64,000 bases of DNA from Capsicum annuum (GCF_002878395.1 NC_061120.1:100389604-100453603), one strand, 5' to 3'. Positions 11,808-23,650 are shown, numbered from the stretch's first letter. Translations and numbers: made by a program. Notes: generated by a model from the sequence alone, not told the origin.

Positions 11808-13684
11808 TTATACTTTATCATCATCGGGACCCTCATCTTGGGCCCAGCTCTTCTCAGCATTATTTCCATCAACTATCAGGACCATCTCCACAGTAGTGGC
11901 ATCAGTTGTGGTCGATATGCTTAATGGTATATCTGGTGTTTGGGCCATGTCACTACCCTTCTCAGCATCCGTGGATGATTTCAAACTACCTGCACCAGCG
12001 GCCATGTCATGGACCATCACCTACCGGACTTTTTCACTCACGATGTTGTCTCACACCGTTCTCTTAATATTTTCATCTTTTGTTCTCTTTCTTTTTCTTT
12101 TCTTGTTCTTTTTTTTCTTTCTTCTTTCATATCCAACTAGAATACTCTAAATATGTTCAATTTCCACCTCTGGCTGGACTTCCATGATAACAGTCATTGG
12201 GAAAACCAGTCTCTTATGTAATTTATTAACCAGCTTTTGCAACTCAGTTAACTCGACTTTTACCTTCAAAGTATAAGGAGTTTGGCCACTTCCCAACTGA
12301 TGTGTGACTCTCTACCTAAAATCATCTAATCTTCTCTGAATTTTCCTACTTTGTTCTTCCAGTTTGTTTTCAACCCAGAGTTCCACACCGTCTTCTACTA
12401 ACCGAACATTTTTCTCCAAAGTAGAAACCTTGTTATAACCTCATTCCATATAGTTTTTTAGATGAACACAAAACATGTTGAAGCTGATCTAGATAAGGAT
12501 GGGCATCGTGGTGTAGACTTTGAGGGAGTGCGTGCACTAGATGTACCTGTTGCATCAGATTACTAGGACTCAGACTTCCCACCTTCAACCCAAATGTCAT
12601 CTATCTTATTAACACCAGAAGTCTCAGAATTAACATCCTTGTTCATGAGTATATCAGCTAATATCGTTGTTCCTTATTTTGCTTGCTTGGTCATGGGGTT
12701 TTCTGTATCTCTAATTAATCCTAAATCAGTGGTAGTCCTTGGCTTAATGTATTGGTCTACATCTGGGAGTTCTAGCACTCCCGCGTTCGAGCAAATTTAT
12801 ATCCAAAAACATAGAAATGCTAGAATTACCTTAATCAGATCCCACTACTCAGTCATGTATCTCTTAAGAGATAAAATATATGACATCGAACTTATATCCA
12901 GCCATGAGTCTGCTATTAATGTTACATGGACTATACTAAGAATATTTTCCCCATTAGAGGGACATAATTGGTATCGGGCCAAAGTCCACTATGTCTTTGC
13001 CTCAAAGTTCACTATCTGCTTTGCAATCTAATGCGAGTTCACTCCTTGGACACCAACTAACCAACTCACTTTTTCCCTATTTGTAGAAATAATATTTGTT
13101 ATCCACCTGAAATGTACTATATTATCAGCTGACCATATTTGCTTCATTGTAATTTTATGCATCTCGTCCATTCGGTACTCAATTTTAGTTGTGTTCACTG
13201 GTGGTTGAAAGTTGATCTATGCAGGAATCTAGATTGGGGAAATATTCTCCTAAACTCCATAAATGGTCAATAAGGTGATCGAATAACCAACCTTCCATAA
13301 GTTTCCCTATGGGTACGACCTTTTTAACTCACATTTGTGTGAAGCATAGAACTCCCATCCTAATGCAGGACTAAATTTGCCAGGTGCTGAGTTCATCTAT
13401 TAAAATCTGAACTGTTGAAACCTAGTTGCAAACCCAGGCATCTCATACATGCCTGTTGTAGTCAATCTTTATTCTAGGTATATACCTCTCCTTTGATTTC
13501 TTATGGCTGGGTTCACCTCCAACCCCGTATTATATGTTTCCTGCATTCTTGGGTACCCCCACCTTTCAACAATGGGCACCGTAGCAGGTTTAATAGATAA
13601 TTGCACTTGGGGTGGTGGTGGTGGTGGTTGGACATTAATAGGAGTAACATTCTCCTCCTCTTGACTTCCATTCTTCGATTCCAC
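11808..13684 (-). pseudogene. Possible extra ORF of element B, broken
   Basis: Only two short stretches are open. The first (13684 to 13469) has SQEEE, a run of eight prolines broken once, and RWGYPRMQETYN. The last (12020 to 11808) has VHDMAAGAGSLKS and an acidic tail. Between them the minus strand is interrupted by several stops. Position between integrase and 3' LTR fits the Athila env-like ORF slot. No function is assigned. Confidence 0.25.
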
Positions 13685-14099
13685 CTCATAGTAGCTCGAT
13701 TCTTCTACCCCCGCATCATCATCATATTCTTCTTCTTCATTATTATTGTCATCCTCAGAAGATAATGGTGAGTACGGTGGGGAAGTACTTGCATGCTTCT
13801 TTCTAGGACCCTTTGGAGGTGTGTCCTCTTTTATGACTATTTTATTTCCCTGGGGTCATTTTTTCCTTGGGTATGCTTTCCGTTTTAGTGGTTATTCTAC
13901 AAGATCACTGCTTGACTCATCGATTTTCTCATTTCTCAGTTGGTAATCAGACTTAGGGGTCTGTTTCTTCTAAATGTTCTTTTTGAGGCTTGCTTGGATG
14001 ATTAGTCACATTTAGGATCCATGAGTACTTGCTTGCATCAAACCAATTAGTGAGATCTATGAAAAAGAAAGAAAAACCAAAAATTTTAGTGTTAGTGAA

Positions 14100-14480
14100 C
14101 ATATACTGGACTTCTTACGACTAAGGGGTGTGAGTTATAACTACTGGGTACGACTTGTATGACTGAGTCGTAAGGTAAATAGTAGATAGGTTAGTGTTTA
14201 CTGGTTAGCTTAAGAGTACTCCTATCAATTTGTAAGGTCAGTTTATGACTCGTTACTAATACTCTTAACCTATCCAAAAACATATTTTACTATGTATCAG
14301 TACCCCCAATCATTATAACTTTCATATATGAGTCGTAGGGATTGTTTACGACTCACATGGTTGAGTCATGATGACACCAGAACCTACTCTCTTTTGATCC
14401 TCCATGTTATCAATTGTTACCAGTCTTATAACGAGTCGTTACTTGTCGTTATAAGTTGTTAGGAGCCCCGTATGCACGGT
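14100..14480. repeat. Internal ACTCGTA word block 1 of element B
   Basis: The block has words such as TACGACTTGTATGACTGAGTCGTAAGG, TATGACTCGTTAC and ATGAGTCGTAGGG. It is like the LTR block but lies in the internal region between the integrase and the possible extra ORF. Confidence 0.5.
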
Positions 14481-14979
14481 AACATGGGGGTTTAACCTGA
14501 GTTGGTTCCAATATTCAATCCCAACATTATACAATCAATAACACACTTTAAAAACCCCTACATTCATTTATAAACATATTTCTAAAGCATAAAGTTTATT
14601 TTCACTCCCATTACCATATTGCGTAGCATAATTTACAAGAAATAGGGTTTAATTACCCATGTATACCTATATTCAACTCAATAAATCCTAAAACCTCATA
14701 CCATTTTTCGGATTTAATTTAACATTTAAAGCTTTTAAGCATGACAACTTACTTGTTTTCTTGAGGTTTGGATTTCTTAAGTTCAAACAATTTTTTAGGT
14801 CCTATTCTTGATGAATTTTCTAAATTTTGGAAGGAATCAACTTTGTTGATTGATGCTTTAGAGTGAATATGGAGTTCTTTAGAGCTTTGTAAGCCAATAA
14901 CAATGGAGGGAGTATATTATTTGAAAGGTCGGGTGCTCGATTTGGGTGCCTCCTTTTATTATAAAAGCTATTTTAGGCC

Positions 14980-15290
14980 AAGTTGACCTGTGACCCCTGA
15001 ACTGTCAATCTTGGTATGGGTCATGGTTATGACTCTTAGCCACCTATTACGGTTCACATATTCCCTCCGTAAGAACTTGGAACCTTACCAGGGTCAGGAG
15101 TTTCTATGATTCAAAGTGATGAGTCATAACCAGAGGCTACGACTCATTCTGAGAGTCGTAATGACTCTAGAAACCAATTACCTAAAGTGATCTGAGTTTC
15201 AAGTCTTTACAACTCCTGCTCATGAGTTGAAATGTTTGTTTATGACTCGTAAAATTCCTTATGACCTAATTTCTGCAACTTTTTAGCTAA
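14980..15290. repeat. Internal ACTCGTA word block 2 of element B
   Basis: Variants include TTATGACTCTTAGCC, GGCTACGACTCATTCTGAGAGTCG and TATGACTCGTAAAA. The block is separated from the first internal one by about 500 bp of ordinary AT-rich sequence. Confidence 0.5.
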
Positions 15291-15357
15291 CTCCTACAAT
15301 CTTCAGTCCTGCACACTGAACACACATATTACCCTATAATTTACTAACTACAAAACA

Positions 15358-15487
15358 TGGGTTGCCTCCCATAGTTCTTGATTTAACATCGCAGCATGAC
15401 GTGGCTAAGTTAGATACTCAAACTTCACCAACTATCCTTATGGGTTGCCTACCATGTAGCGCTTGATTTAGCATCGCGGCATGATGC
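15358..15487 (-). other. Tandem pair of two-hairpin cassettes downstream of B integrase
   Basis: Two related copies lie at 15358-15401 and 15439-15487. On the element strand each reads roughly [GTC]RTGCYGCGAYG, TTAAATCAAG, then ATGGGAGGCAACCCAT (first copy) or a one-base variant (second). The second half folds as ATGGG/CCCAT around AGGCAA; the first half of copy two folds as GCATC/GATGC. Element A has the same cassette at 21101-21147. Confidence 0.7.
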
Positions 15488-15499
15488 AATTTCCTTGGT

Positions 15500-16177
15500 T
15501 ACTTAGACTTTAGCAAGGTCCATTTCAAGAACCACTTTAACTTCTTCAGTGCTACCCATGTAGTACTTTAACCTTTCCCCATTTACTTTGAACGGGGCTT
15601 CAACATCACACTTCAATTCTAAATAACCATATGGAAACACTCTCACCACAGTGAATGGACCATACTACCTAGACTTCAACTTGCCTGGAAAGAAACTAAG
15701 TCTTGAGTTATATCGAAATACCTAGTCACATTGGTCAAATATTATTTTCTCAATTTTGCAGTCATGATGTAGCTTCATCTTTTCTTTGCAAAGTCAGAAC
15801 TCTCATAATCCTAGAGTCAAAACACATCCAACTCATTCATCTTACTCATTCTTGCTTTTGCTGCATCATGCCACTCAAAATTCAACTTGTTTAATTCCCA
15901 TAGTGATTTATGTTCTAGCTCAACAGGCAAGTGACATTCCTTTCCATACACCAACTAATATCCAGAAGCACCCATAGGATTCTTGAAAGTTGTTTGGTAG
16001 TCCCATAATGCATCATCTAACTTTCTCGACCAATCAGTCCAATTGGCATTCACAAGCTTTGCTAAAATGAACTTTATCTCTCTGTTGGACACCTCAACTT
16101 GTCCACTAGTCTATGGATGGTAAGGTGTTGCAACCATATACTTCACTCCGTACTTCAAAAGTAGACTCTTAAGTAGG
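15500..16177 (-). pseudogene. Element B integrase, C-terminal part (cut by element A)
   Basis: Reading leftwards from the insertion site, the minus strand gives LLLKYGVKYMVATPYHPQT, then [12 protein letters not shown] with the catalytic Glu of the DDE triad, then [19 protein letters not shown]. Further on a GPFTVVRVFPYGYLELK-like stretch matches the integrase C-terminal domain. The two Asp residues lie on the far side of element A, about 9.3 kb away. Several stops are present. The end of pol is followed by the hairpin cassettes. Confidence 0.8.
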
Positions 16178-17932
16178 TGACAGCATCCAAGCACACATGC
16201 AAGTGTACGTGGTCTACCAAGTAGTAAGTGGCCTTCAACAAAGCTGAGTTATCGATCCCATAGGGACTTGCTTCAACAATGATTCAATTCTAGTTCATAG
16301 TTTAGATTTAATTAGAGAAAAAGTAACCACAAAAAGAGCTTGCAATTTGTAGACTAAATAAAAGTAAATACTGCGTAAAGTAAAGTCTCGTAACAATCAA
16401 TGGATTAAAGCCCAGGGTTAAAGCACTTTGAACAATCATATTATGTTATTGAACTTCATTCGTCAATTCGCTTATCTTGGTTGTTGATTCGTAGGATTAA
16501 TTGCATGATCATGGTCTCACAACCTCTAATATTTTACCTAATATGGACATTACAACTACATCGTTGAGAGGGGATGTAATAATCCAATTAAGTTATTAAA
16601 GTTATCATCCTATGTTTGAATCAAGTAAGGCTCCTAAGTACATCCCTGTCCTGGGTGCTAAGTTCAATTCTTTATTTCATAAAAGAATAAAAACACAAAC
16701 TTTGTTTATTCCCATGTTCTATCTCCCTATTCCCTCTCCCAATATCACAAGGGTGACTATAGATATATTTTTCGGGTGATCAATCCATCAAATAATTAAA
16801 TCAAGAATAAACAAACAACCAAAAATGATAAGCAAAAATTGAATGAATTTAATCCAAAACAATAGTACTCATGTTCTAGGCTTTAACCCCGGAAAAAGGG
16901 TTTTTAGCTGATAATATTCATAATCAAAATCCAAATAATTTAATACATGTTATGAATAATTAAGAGGTAAAAAAATTATAAAACCTAATTAAAGTGCAGC
17001 AGCCTCCTCAAATATGTCCAAACCATCACCATCACTTCAAGAATTCGTCCAAGATTGTCCAAGTATTTCCATTAAAGTATGTAATGTCTGTATATATAAA
17101 AAATATTCCTAATCCTTGTAGGATTAAGGGAATGCATGTGATCTAAGATGATTCCCACAAGATTCCAACATGGGAAATATATTATATTGTTATTGTACAT
17201 AATCTCTATCCATGTTGGCAAAGAATTGAATTTTTGGCCATATATGGAAACAGTGATGCATCGCGTCGATCATTGCGTTGGGAACATTGACGCGGTGCAT
17301 TGGTCATAGCATTTCTAGACTTTTGCATCGCGTTGGCTCACTGTAATTAGCCTCCAAAATTTTGGTTAAGTCTTGAACGTCCCATCTTTTTCCCATGCCT
17401 TTTGTAGTGTATTTCCAATGAATTTCAAGCCTTTTTGTCATAAATATATCACCATATTCATCTCACAAAGCTTACTACATCATCACACACAACATATTGG
17501 AGATCAAAGCAACACAATATCCTCAATGTTGAATTAAAATAAGAGCTAAAATAAGGCTAATTTCTATGATCTTCAACCTATCGCTCCGACTCTTAACTTA
17601 ATCAAATTGATCTTTGCACATTTCAAACAAGTTGTTCCACTAATAATTAAACATTTATACCATTTGCAAACTTTTAAAAACAATAGAATCCAATGAAACC
17701 AACTCAACTCACACCTATCTCAAGCTAGTAAAACTAGTTTTCTAGGTTGAAATCTAAATGACTCCATTAAGTACAAACTTGTTTGGAAAACAGGTTGAAC
17801 ATTGTAATCATGTACTTAGACACTTATATGCTCATTTATATCATATTAACACATAAATCACTCAAGTTATCCTTTAAAAAAGGTGAAATAAGCTAGAATA
17901 GTAACAATAGAATGCGTATACACCCAACATCA
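16178..17932 (-). mobile_element. Element A 3' LTR
   Basis: It is homologous to 23679-25449 throughout, with shared segments such as CTACCAAGTAGTAA, GGGACTTGCTTCAACAA and ATTTTTCGGGTGATCAATCC. The copies differ at scattered bases and small indels. It carries a word block of GCATCGCGTCG type at 17255-17335, about 600-680 bp from its 5' end. Confidence 0.9.
17255..17335. repeat. GCATCGCGTCG-type word block in LTR A
   Basis: Words such as GATGCATCGCGTCGATC, TTGCGTTGGG, TGACGCGGTGCATTGG and TTGCATCGCGTTGGC recur. GATGCA/TGCATC and GCGTC/GACGC are complementary. The corresponding block in the other LTR is at 24755-24855 and is already partly decayed. Confidence 0.5.
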
Positions 17933-17969
17933 CCACCGTACACTTAAAGCCTTGTTCGTCCTCGAACAA
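17933..17969 (-). other. Element A pre-LTR inverted repeat
   Basis: TTGTTCG (17952-17958) and CGAACAA (17963-17969) form a perfect seven-pair arm around TCCT (AGGA on the element strand). It ends 19 nt from the LTR. The intervening element strand TTTAAGTGTACGGTGGTG would be the polypurine tract, now decayed. Confidence 0.75.
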
Positions 17970-19458
17970 CTCTTAAATATATGGATCATAAGTTGAGGAG
18001 ACTCTACACTTCTACTACATATAAGACACTCATGCTATTACTACAATGACTACACTAAATGAAATTTTCTTCACTAAGCATGTTACAAACACAATTGAAA
18101 GCTTATGAATACTTCTCCAAAATATCCTAGCCTCAAGAATTGACTCACCAATTGGAAAACTCGTGCATATTGATCAATCAAGAACATCATACAAATCACC
18201 TACATTCATCAAACATGTGCCTCTCACAACAAGAGAGTTACCCAAAATCACTCACATAAAAGCATTCTATAACATGATGGGTACAAGAATCAAATTTTCC
18301 TCTCTCTCATAAAGAATTCACAAGTTACACATAATAAACCATAGGCTTTCCCTTAGTGTAGTACTCCACTAATATAAGAATGTAAAGCTTAAGATCAATT
18401 AGGTTTTTTCGAGTTGTAATGTAAGATAAGGGACGGGTAGGAACTATTTTGGAATAGTGACTAACCTCTCTAAGTGCATTAATACAATACATTATACATT
18501 TAGAACCAATTTCCAACAACTAATTTACACCATTTTTATCTACCCATATATTTTGTTTTGCCCCATCCCTTTAAGCATTTTTACAAACATATGGTGGAAG
18601 TATTGTTTATTACCACATGAATTAATTTTTTTCTTTTTTCTTTTTCAAAACCATAGCTCAATTTCTATCACACCCAACCACCACACATCAATTATCAACA
18701 CCAATAACTATTACCTTGGGGCATCAATTTCACCTTTCTCCTCTTATTTTTCAAACTCCTTTCTAAATTAATTTTACTCTAAAGCACTTAAAAGCTTTTT
18801 GGATTAAATTAATGTCTATCAACGAAGGGAATTAGGCTACATATGAGGCTATAAAAGAAAATAAACTAAAGGCTCAATGGATTTTAACTAGGATTATGCA
18901 CAAGGGTAGATCAAAAAAAAGGTATAAAACAAGGCTATCTAGGAAATGCCTAAATCATCTCCTAAACTCACATTCTTTATTTCGCTTTGCACACACTCTG
19001 GGAAAGTTCTATACATCACACGTAACAAGGAATGCACAAAAATCTCACACGCATATGGCACATGCTTAACTCACATAGGGTCATCATGGACTCCCAACTA
19101 AACAATAGAATGAATTCAAATTTAAGCTAAAAAGTACAAGAGTCACAAAAATGAGCCTAAGAGTCTTAAAAGTAGCAATTCACTCATTCAACATGCTTTT
19201 ACCAAACCAAACACTTGCACCATGTAATCAAAAATGAACTAACAAGAATATCTTACACAAAAAAAATAAAAAATTTGAGTCAGAAATTAGGAATTTCTCC
19301 ACTCCACACTTAAAAGTCTGCTTTGTCCCCAAAGTATAATTTAAAGGTAGATATAAAAATACTCTCTGAGGCCTCTAGGCTTAGCTAGTAGCATCTTTAC
19401 ACATAAAAGAGGTCCATGATATCCCACACTCAGTCTTTGCCATGCTCCTTATCCCAAG
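17970..19458 (-). other. Element A non-coding internal region
   Basis: This AT-rich stretch lies where RT, RNase H and integrase would be in a complete Athila element. Neither strand shows a DD-containing RT motif, a DDE integrase or a long open frame. It runs up to the solo LTR and resumes at 20995-21100. I see nothing else in it. Confidence 0.6.
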
Positions 19459-20994
19459 TATAATACCCCAAAAAAATTTTAAGTCAAATCTAGTCTCTAG
19501 AAGAGTTAGTGATGACTTTCTAGATGATTATATTTAAATAAGATAGAATTTCCCTAATTTTGACTTTTTATGGAGTGGAAAATTAAATTAGCTTTCCAAT
19601 TAAATCTAATCAGTGTCATGTTTTCAAGATACTATCATTCAAGCCATGATCAATAGAATTCAGTCACCATCATGACTTAGGAAAACTTAGTAAACTCAAA
19701 AATTCCAGTAATCTCAAAGATCTTAGATATTCAGTAATCTCAGTAGTATTCCACCAGTCAATGGAACTCAGTTAACTCAGTTCAGTTCAGTTTAGTTAAT
19801 CATGTTCAGTGTCTATTCAGATGGGAGTAGAAATTAGCACCGAGTAAATCCAAGTATGGGAACCCACCTATTATATGAGGGTGTGATTCTTAGAAGTAAT
19901 CCTTGCATTCTAGAACTACGTAGCCTGCGTAGGTTGAGACATCATAACCTATTATATAAGGGAAGATAAGGTGGCTTAACCTGTTATATGAGGGTTCACA
20001 CCATTTTCACTAGAGTTACCTATTATATGAGGGTTACTTACAGATTGTCCTTACCGGTGGTGCGGTATTGACACCCTTCTAATTGGGATTATAGATTAGA
20101 CCCCAACCCAGGTATATTGCATTATTTAGGGCATGTCGGTTAGATAACTATTTCCTACAATTTCAGTTATAGATTAGGACTATGAGATACAGTCATTCAG
20201 TCTCAGTAATAGAACTCAGATAGTTCTACAGAATTTAGGGTTGTCAGATACGGTCAACTCAGAACAGTACGAAACTCAGCTAGTTCCATCAGAACCTAAA
20301 CTATCAGATAAAGTTGCTCAGTATCAGTTATTTCAGTTATACAGCTATTATTATCTCAAGTTATCAACACTTAGATTCAGTAATCATGTTATCACAAACT
20401 CAGTTATAGTTATTATGTATTCATGCATGCATTCTCATGTTCATGTTATCCAATCAGTTAGTATAGTTCATGTATGTAAACCCTTTGTATTCAGCCTACC
20501 TCACATGCATACCAGTACATTCAATCATACTACCTCATTTAGGCTATAGTGTTTTATACCATAGGTTCAAAAGCACATGCTCCAGAACATCAATAGGATT
20601 CCAGTCTCAGTAGTCAGAGTTAGCAGTGAGTCCTCATCCTTCGAGGACATGACTATTAACGTATTATCTCATTAATTAATTTATTAGTTGGAGTTAGTTG
20701 GGGACATGTCCCATCAATACCTTATTCAGATAATTCAGTAAATTAGAGGCTTTATAGAGTATCATGTTCAGATAGTTATTTCAGTTATTTTGGGTATTTT
20801 ATACCCCACCCAGATGTTATATTTTATCAGTTATGTTACAGTTTTGAATCTTATGGTCTTTCAGCCTTTATTTCTATATTTATACAGTATATTATCCAGT
20901 GTTCAGCTATAGATATGAGTCATGGGTTAGCTTATGGTCCTTCCAGGTCATGAGCATCATGTAGCATTCCAGGTACCAGATCCTGGGCGTTACA
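19459..20994 (+). mobile_element. Solo LTR inside element A
   Basis: It starts TATAATACCCC (a one-base change from TGTAATACCCC) and ends GGGCGTTACA. The flanks CCAAG (19454-19458) and TCAAG (20995-20999) look like a 5-bp target duplication with one mismatch. No internal region adjoins it, so it is best read as a solo LTR left by recombination. It is related to the LTR at 1-2415 in opposite orientation. CCTATTATATGAGGG-like motifs occur at 19867, 19948, 19980 and 20019. Confidence 0.75.
19867..20033 (+). repeat. Four copies of CCTATTATATGAGGG in the solo LTR
   Basis: Copies at 19867-19881, 19948-19962, 19980-19994 and 20019-20033 differ at one or two bases. They occupy the position held by the CTCATCTGACAG (reverse complement) copies in the related LTR at 766-987. 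Confidence 0.6.
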
Positions 20995-21100
20995 TCAAGT
21001 TTTCGGCACTTAGACTTCCCATCCGCCTGTGACTTAACCAAAAATAAAAACTACATGAAATAACCAAAAACTAAAAACTAAAAAGAAAACATATCTTAAG

Positions 21101-21147
21101 TTGGGTTTCCTCCCAAGAAGTGCCTAATTTTGTGTCGCAGCACGACC
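21101..21147 (-). other. Two-hairpin cassette downstream of A protease
   Basis: On the element strand GTCG-TGCTG-CGAC (21134-21146) is followed by a short spacer and TTGGG-AGGAAA-CCCAA (21101-21116). Both arms are perfect. The cassette lies about 190 bp beyond the last recognisable protease sequence, and the same arrangement follows the integrase in element B. Confidence 0.75.
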
Positions 21148-21333
21148 TAACTCAACTCAACCAAATTCCTTTATCCTTTTACTTTTCTTTGGAAGCCATT
21201 TTCTTATTAATTTCTGACCTCTTGAGTTTTAACTCCCAAGGTCAATATCTCCCTCAACTTTAGCCTCTATCATGTTGGAAAACAGTGGTATTAGAGGCTC
21301 AGGCTACTCAATAAGGGTGTCAGAAGAGGTCTT

Positions 21334-23552
21334 TCACATACTAGCCACCCCATACTTATCCCTTTCAATAACACTAATCTTGTACAAGTCTCTATAGTGG
21401 GATAGTGTGTTAAGCGGCTTGTAAACTTTGAAAACCACCTCTTCATCCTCTAATTTCATTTTTAGCATACCTTCTCTTTTATCAATTAACGCTCCACCAG
21501 TTGCTAAGATTGGACGCCCTAAGATGATTAGTGTCTGTTCGGCTTTCTGAAAGTCTAGAATAATAAAATCAACAGGAATAAAAAATTTACCAACCTTTAT
21601 GAGGACATCCTTAATGATTCCTTCCAAATAGGCAATGTACCCGTCTACCAGCTGTAGACGCACAGTGCATGGTCTGAGCTCACCTAAACCCAATGTCTTG
21701 AACAGAGATAGGGGCATCAAGTTGATACATTCCCCTAAATCACTAAGTTTTTGAACTACCTCACCATTGCCAATTTGTATAGGGAGAGTAAACTTCCCAG
21801 GGTTCTTAAGCTTTTTCGTCATCTTTTATGTCATTACAGTTCTACTCTCTTTAGTTAGTGGTACCGTGTCCATATCCTGCAATTTTACCTTATTCACAAT
21901 CATATCCCTCAAGTACTTAGCGTACTTGGGAATACCCTGTAAAATATCAAACAAAGGTAAGTTAATGTGAAGCTCTCTAAACATATCATAGAACTTCTTA
22001 AACATTGCATCCTCTTTCTCTTTCAAATGCTTTTGTGAAAAGGGGAGTGGAGACATCTTTTTCTTTTATGGTTCAGCAACTTTTATTTTCAAGTACTCAA
22101 ATTTTTCTAAATTATCTGTAACTTCTTCGAATACTTGTTAGGTCACCACCTCAGTATCTACCTCTTTTGTTGCCTTAAGAGGTTCTTCTTGAAGCTCTTT
22201 ACCACTCCTCAAAGTGATTTCCATGACTTTTTTTGGATTTTCTGTATCTCAGGGCAACCTACCTTGAGGCCTAGTATTCAATTCTTGCTACAACTACCCC
22301 AACTGCAACTCTAAGACTCTCTAGTCCACTTGCTGAGTTTTTATATTTGCAGCCAACTATGTATGATTAGCTATAACCTACTTCATCATCTTTTCCAAGT
22401 TGCTAGCTGATTGATTTGCTTGTTCCTGTGGTTGCTGAATTTGTTATTGTTGAGCATTCCAAGGTTGAGTCTGCCACTTCATATTGTAGGTATTACCATA
22501 ATTTGGCCTTTGAGAATTGCCCACATACATTACCAATTCAAAATTTGAAGCACACATTGCAGCTGTATAGCCACTATTTCAGCAGATCTCACACCAACCA
22601 CTAGTTTGCTGAACTACATTGACTGCTGTGATAGGTTGTGTAGTTCCAACTTTTAGGCTGTTGAACTGAGTTTTTATTATATTTTGTAGTGCCGCAACTT
22701 GAGCTGATAACGCTGTGAATTGGTACACCTCTAATACACCTGTAATTTTTTTATGGCACTCCTCGAGTCTGAATGCCATTTTAAGTTCCCTTGAGCTATG
22801 TAGTTTAATAAAGTGTACAGTTCATCATATGTCATCTCTAGAGCTTGACCACCTACAGCTAAATTTATCAATATTTTTATATTGTGATCAAGAGCCTATA
22901 CAAAAGTATGAGCAAGTACCTCGTTGGACTATTGATGGTGTGGAAAGTCCCGAAGAAGATCCTTAAACTGCTCCCAAGCATGATAAAGATTCTCGTTTGG
23001 CTTCTATTTGAAGCATACTATCTCACTGTGAAGTCTCGTAGTTTTACCTGATAGGATGAATCGAATAAGGAATGATTTATCCATGACATCCCACGAGGTG
23101 TTTGAGTTTGTCAGTTCCGCATTCAATCACTTTGTTGCTTCCCCAATCAGTAAAAAAGGAAATAGTGTCATCCTCACATAATCTATATTTACATTTGTAG
23201 GAATAAATGTGTCACTGATTTCCAAAAAATTTCGCAAGTGGACTTGTGGATCTTCATGTGAAAGCCCTGTGAACTTTCCACTACTAATCAGAAGTTGTAT
23301 CATATTCTATTTAAGCTCAAAATTTCCTCCAGTTGCTAGCTTCTGAAAGGGGGAGGTCAAATTAGTTGGAAGTGGGATTGCCATTTTTATGACTGTCCTG
23401 CGGGTTGCCTGTTCATCAACCTTGATGGCTGAATTCTCTTGGTCTTCTTGGATTTGTGAAATTTGGGAGAGAAGGTTCGCTTTTCTCTTGTGTTGATGGA
23501 AAAGTTGCTCAGGTTCGGTGCTTGGTTCATCTAAGTCCTGATCCCTTGCCAT
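21334..23552 (-). pseudogene. gag-pro: Element A gag-protease, broken
   Basis: The start is chosen at ATG 23550-23552, giving MARDQDLDEPSTEPEQ, the usual opening of Solanaceae Athila-like Gag. Next come a Gln-rich stretch, a capsid region (FLLIGEA, then the LYHAWEQFKDLLRDFPHH part), YQFTALSAQVAALQ and a WCEIC remnant of the zinc knuckle near 22580. Further on, LPFSQKHLKEKEDAMFKKF (22056) leads into the aspartic protease: DLGECINLMPLSLF near 21740 keeps the catalytic Asp, and ILGRPILATGGALID follows near 21500. The last 489 bp are open; the middle has many stops. No RT follows. Confidence 0.85.
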
Positions 23553-23650
23553 CTTTTGTAAACCAATTTCCTGCAAAACGACAACCAAGACCAACCGTAA
23601 GAATACCAAATAAATCTAAAAGTAAAACTAAAATAAATAGTTTCCAATTG

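Larger units (their letters stand above)
10308..15357 (-). other. Element B 3' region between integrase and LTR, decayed
   Basis: Athila elements carry an env-like or other extra ORF here. On the minus strand, open fragments at 13469-13684 (polyproline run, then RWGYPRMQETYNT) and 11808-12020 (acidic, Ser/Thr-rich, preceded by a Lys/Arg-rich stretch) suggest one former protein reading leftwards. It resembles the 'putative plant transposon protein' domain often found with Solanaceae gypsy elements, but I cannot confirm that or identify membrane segments. Two ACTCGTA word blocks lie at 14100-14480 and 14980-15290. The T-rich plus-strand frame near 10758 is not a gene. Confidence 0.4.

Noticed and set aside
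13746..13946. Plus-strand frame near the Pro-rich segment of B
   Set aside because: It is antisense to the more credible minus-strand fragment and has no motif.
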